A DNA stretch of 64,000 bases. Source: Acidiferrobacteraceae bacterium. GTDB taxonomy: Bacteria > Pseudomonadota > Gammaproteobacteria > Arenicellales > UBA868. The stretch spans positions 1 to 64,000 of the forward strand of contig PBOB01000054.1 in the NCBI GenBank assembly GCA_002724185.1. The letters are read 5' to 3'. Of this stretch, positions 63,740 to 64,000 are shown piece after piece; positions within the stretch are counted from its first letter, which is position 1; every line of letters begins with the position of its first letter. The position numbers and the translations under genes are program-made. The notes under the pieces were generated by a model. The model had not been told where the DNA came from. It saw only the letters and a list, made by a program, of their open reading frames with translations, and did no database searches.

Positions 63740-64000
63740 TTATGAGTTTGCTTCACGGGCTATAGCTCGGTAACCGATATCTGGCCTGAAATAAGCATTT
63801 TCCCATTGGATTTGATTGACATATCGATAAGCGGTTGTTTGCGCATCAGATACGCTACGCCCTAGAGATGTTACACATAACACCCGGCCTCCATTGGTTA
63901 CTATATTTGAGCCGAGATTTGTTGTACCAGCATGAAAAACTTGTGTATCTTCCCCGCCTATGTTTATTAAACCTTCTATAACGTTTCCTGTCTTGTACCT
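63740..64000 (-). CDS. purD: Phosphoribosylamine-glycine ligase PurD, C-terminal part
   Basis: The minus-strand frame entering from the right edge gives the last 86 residues of PurD. TQVFHAGT, TNGGRVLCVTSLGRSVSDAQ and the ending DIGYRAIAREANS correspond to the C-terminal end of E. coli PurD. The stop is at 63740-63742 and purE starts 24 bases later. The 5' part lies outside the window. It is the third step of purine synthesis, so purD-purE form a small purine operon here. Confidence 0.93.
   Translation of the reverse strand, partial: RYKTGNVIEGLINIGGEDTQVFHAGTTNLGSNIVTNGGRVLCVTSLGRSVSDAQTTAYRYVNQIQWENAYFRPDIGYRAIAREANS

Overview
The window is a chromosomal segment of a gammaproteobacterium. 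I cannot name the genus. The lineage call rests on gene neighbourhoods: mnmG-rsmG-parA-parB; yicC / gmk-rpoZ-spoT-ridA-recG-ubiA; a glnE-ilvE-waaF-waaG-waaP block like the Pseudomonas LPS-core locus; a UvrD closely matching the E. coli protein; and an SAH riboswitch before ahcY. GC content looks moderate by eye (mid to upper 40s percent). Genes are tightly packed on both strands, with many overlapping stop/start codons and many GTG or TTG starts. I see no rRNA, tRNA, CRISPR array, prophage or insertion sequence.

Layout. 1-4.7 kb: the end of a repeat-containing coiled-coil protein, then mnmG, rsmG, parA and parB. 4.8-9 kb: thioesterase, PQQ-type sugar dehydrogenase, trmL, hemW, Nudix hydrolase. 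9-16.6 kb: a ten-gene Mrp-type cation/proton antiporter operon in the order E-F-G-A(C-terminal part)-B-C-D-D-small-D, followed by a HlyU-family gene. 16.7-20.4 kb: molybdenum cofactor genes (moaB; moaD-moaE; moaC-moeA plus a methyltransferase). 20.5-24.5 kb: thioredoxin-like protein, Nudix, gpmA, rdgB, rph and a PdhR-like regulator with a near-perfect PdhR-type operator. 24.7-32.3 kb: yicC, gmk, rpoZ, spoT, ridA, recG, ubiA.

32.4-38.9 kb (minus strand): uvrD, folA, thyA, a short penicillin-binding transpeptidase, a membrane J-domain protein with a degenerate HPD motif, and a VWA-domain protein. 39.3-45.6 kb: ydcH-like gene, ahcY with an SAH riboswitch, metK, and an eukaryote-like (type 2) isoleucyl-tRNA synthetase whose HIGH signature reads GIHH. 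45.7-57.7 kb: histone-deacetylase-family protein, EEP phosphatase, and the LPS-core block with a lipopolysaccharide kinase, a fused WaaG-WaaP protein, galE, waaF, a zinc-finger protein, ilvE, an archaeal-looking lumazine synthase and glnE. 58-64 kb: two SDR oxidoreductases, aroE, a histone H1-like protein built of lysine pentads, waaA, tsaC, purE and the 3' end of purD.

Functional groups. The methyl-cycle genes metK and ahcY lie in series, with SAH sensing just before ahcY. The LPS genes cover inner-core heptose transfer, glucose transfer and heptose phosphorylation, but waaC is absent here. The Mrp cluster is a large membrane complex with three antiporter-like subunits. The features most worth a second look are the GIHH IleRS, the WaaG-WaaP fusion, the three-antiporter Mrp operon, the archaeal-type lumazine synthase and the PdhR-like regulator with its operator in an rph/rdgB context. 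No single locus is clearly an undescribed system.
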